This document shows, piece by piece, positions 63,084 to 64,000 of a stretch of 64,000 bases of DNA (its first letter is position 1; each line of letters opens with the position of its first letter). This DNA comes from RDYJ01 sp034931405. GTDB taxonomy: Bacteria; Cyanobacteriota; Cyanobacteriia; Cyanobacteriales; Nostocaceae. The stretch covers positions 1 to 64,000 of the forward strand of contig NZ_JAYGHA010000012.1 in NCBI RefSeq assembly GCF_034931405.1. Reading direction: 5' to 3'. The notes beneath the pieces were generated by a model that worked only from the letters and a program-made list of their open reading frames with translations, did no database searches and was not told the origin of the DNA. The translations under genes and the position numbers were made by a program.

Positions 63084-64000
63084 CTAATATCCTGGCTTTC
63101 TTCCTGCACCGCACTTAATACATTTAACCCAACCATCACTTTTATAATTAAGTCCGTAAAATTCCAAACTATCCCTACTATCTACTGTTTTAAAACAGTT
63201 CCAACAATAATTTATATAAACATTAAAATTATGATTGCTGCCATCTAACCCTGCAATACCTGAACATTCTTTTGGATTAGCATTTGGACACCAAAAAACT
63301 GTTATTTCTTGTACAGTTGAATATTTAGAGTATTCAGGATTAAATGTCATGAAATCTGCACAGAATCTACATTTTAATCTCTCTGAGTTATTTTTGACAA
63401 AACTAGCCCAATGTTTTACTTTTTGTATGTATTGATATACATCTAAAGTAATTCTAGGAAATTTAATCTCAACATTTTTAGCATTTAAAAAATCCGTAAT
63501 ATATAAGTCATATGTATAATTTGTTTCCTTGGTTTCTTTGTAACTTCCTTTGATATTATCCATTACATTACTTATTAGATCACCAATTATCATATAGTAT
63601 GAATCTTCACTGATCATTATTGGAAATATTTTAGACATATCTCCACCAAATTTAACTATCATTTCGATTAAATCTTGATGTATTTCAAGAAACGAAATTT
63701 GAGGATATAAATAAACTTTTAAAACGAAAGATACAATAGGATCATGTTCATAATTGACTTTGGTAATTAAATTTTGGAAATTTAAATTTTCCTGAACTGC
63801 TCGATACAAGATAAATACTTTTGCTGTACTTGACAGTTTATCCCATATATCAACCGGATTAGATTTAAATTCTTCCCATACAATATCTACTTGCTCTGTT
63901 GGGGTTAAAAATGGAAATATTCTTGGTTCTGATTTTAAATTTGATGGTATTATAGATATAATATAATCTCGTTCTTCCTGATTAGCATTTCTTAATATAT
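63084..64000 (-). CDS. Zinc-ribbon protein, 5' end beyond the window (partial)
   Basis: The frame is open from the stop at 63084 to the window edge, about 305 codons; a TTG at 63809 is not needed as a start. The visible part begins with RNANQEERDYIISIIPS, has DKLSSTAKVFILYRAVQENL, and ends in a cysteine-rich region with CKFC, CPNANPKEC, CWNC and CIKCGAG, at least three Cys-x2-Cys pairs of zinc-binding type. No catalytic motif recognised. Its amino terminus lies outside. Confidence 0.6.
   Translation of the reverse strand, partial: ILRNANQEERDYIISIIPSNLKSEPRIFPFLTPTEQVDIVWEEFKSNPVDIWDKLSSTAKVFILYRAVQENLNFQNLITKVNYEHDPIVSFVLKVYLYPQISFLEIHQDLIEMIVKFGGDMSKIFPIMISEDSYYMIIGDLISNVMDNIKGSYKETKETNYTYDLYITDFLNAKNVEIKFPRITLDVYQYIQKVKHWASFVKNNSERLKCRFCADFMTFNPEYSKYSTVQEITVFWCPNANPKECSGIAGLDGSNHNFNVYINYCWNCFKTVDSRDSLEFYGLNYKSDGWVKCIKCGAGRKPGY

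Overview
The window is chromosomal DNA from a filamentous, heterocyst-type cyanobacterium of the Nostocales (Anabaena, Dolichospermum or Aphanizomenon-like). The basis is the gene content: light-dependent protochlorophyllide reductase, the carboxysome shell protein CcmP, NdhL, a CobN/ChlH-type chelatase and ClpC. Further support comes from many GCGATCGC (HIP1) octamers, heptanucleotide tandem repeats between and inside genes, and a tRNA-Leu(UAA) gene split by a group I intron. Base composition is AT-rich. There are two runs of N (6541-6629 and 32101-32163), so this is a draft scaffold.

Layout. 1-23.1 kb is mostly core: chelatase, cell-wall amidase, pentapeptide protein, CcmP, an RluA-type pseudouridine synthase, an HD-domain protein, a histidine kinase whose 5' part contains a MITE-like repeat, a metal-binding lipoprotein, SDR enzymes, a TPR lipoprotein, por, the split tRNA-Leu, the ndhL-DUF3007-trpA cluster and a Ser/Thr kinase. 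23.8-29.0 kb is an accessory block on the minus strand: an ApeA-like HEPN protein, a HigA-type antitoxin-like protein, and an AAA ATPase/TOPRIM-DUF4435 pair resembling PARIS or AbiL, translationally coupled to a UPF0104 membrane protein. 29.1-37.5 kb returns to core genes: ilvA, rbgA, an M20 amidohydrolase, bioD, a second Ser/Thr kinase and prs. 37.8-43.2 kb is a toxin-antitoxin island with DUF2281/PIN, an HTH protein, ParDE-like, VapB with a dead VapC, an orphan antitoxin-like protein, an HNH pair, a DUF6516/TumE-like pair and a second ParE/RelE-like pair, separated by long dispersed repeats. 44.3-46.9 kb holds a P-loop (STAND/NACHT-like) NTPase in two frames joined at a run of nine A. 47.0-61.0 kb is core: gcvT-gcvH-gcvP, a lumenal pentapeptide protein, a J-protein with DUF3143, cdaA-uppS, lysA, rimI and clpC. 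61.2-64.0 kb is accessory again: a Panacea-domain (SocA-like) gene overlapping a small partner, further small hypotheticals, and a zinc-ribbon protein running off the window.

The three glycine-cleavage genes act together, as do cdaA-uppS (c-di-AMP synthesis and cell-wall lipid carrier) and ndhL-DUF3007-trpA by position. The best candidates for an undescribed system are the frameshifted NTPase at 44257-46889 and the coupled ATPase-TOPRIM-membrane protein operon at 23834-26789, followed by the ApeA/HigA pair and the Panacea operon. All functional statements are from reading motifs and family resemblance by eye; no database search was run.
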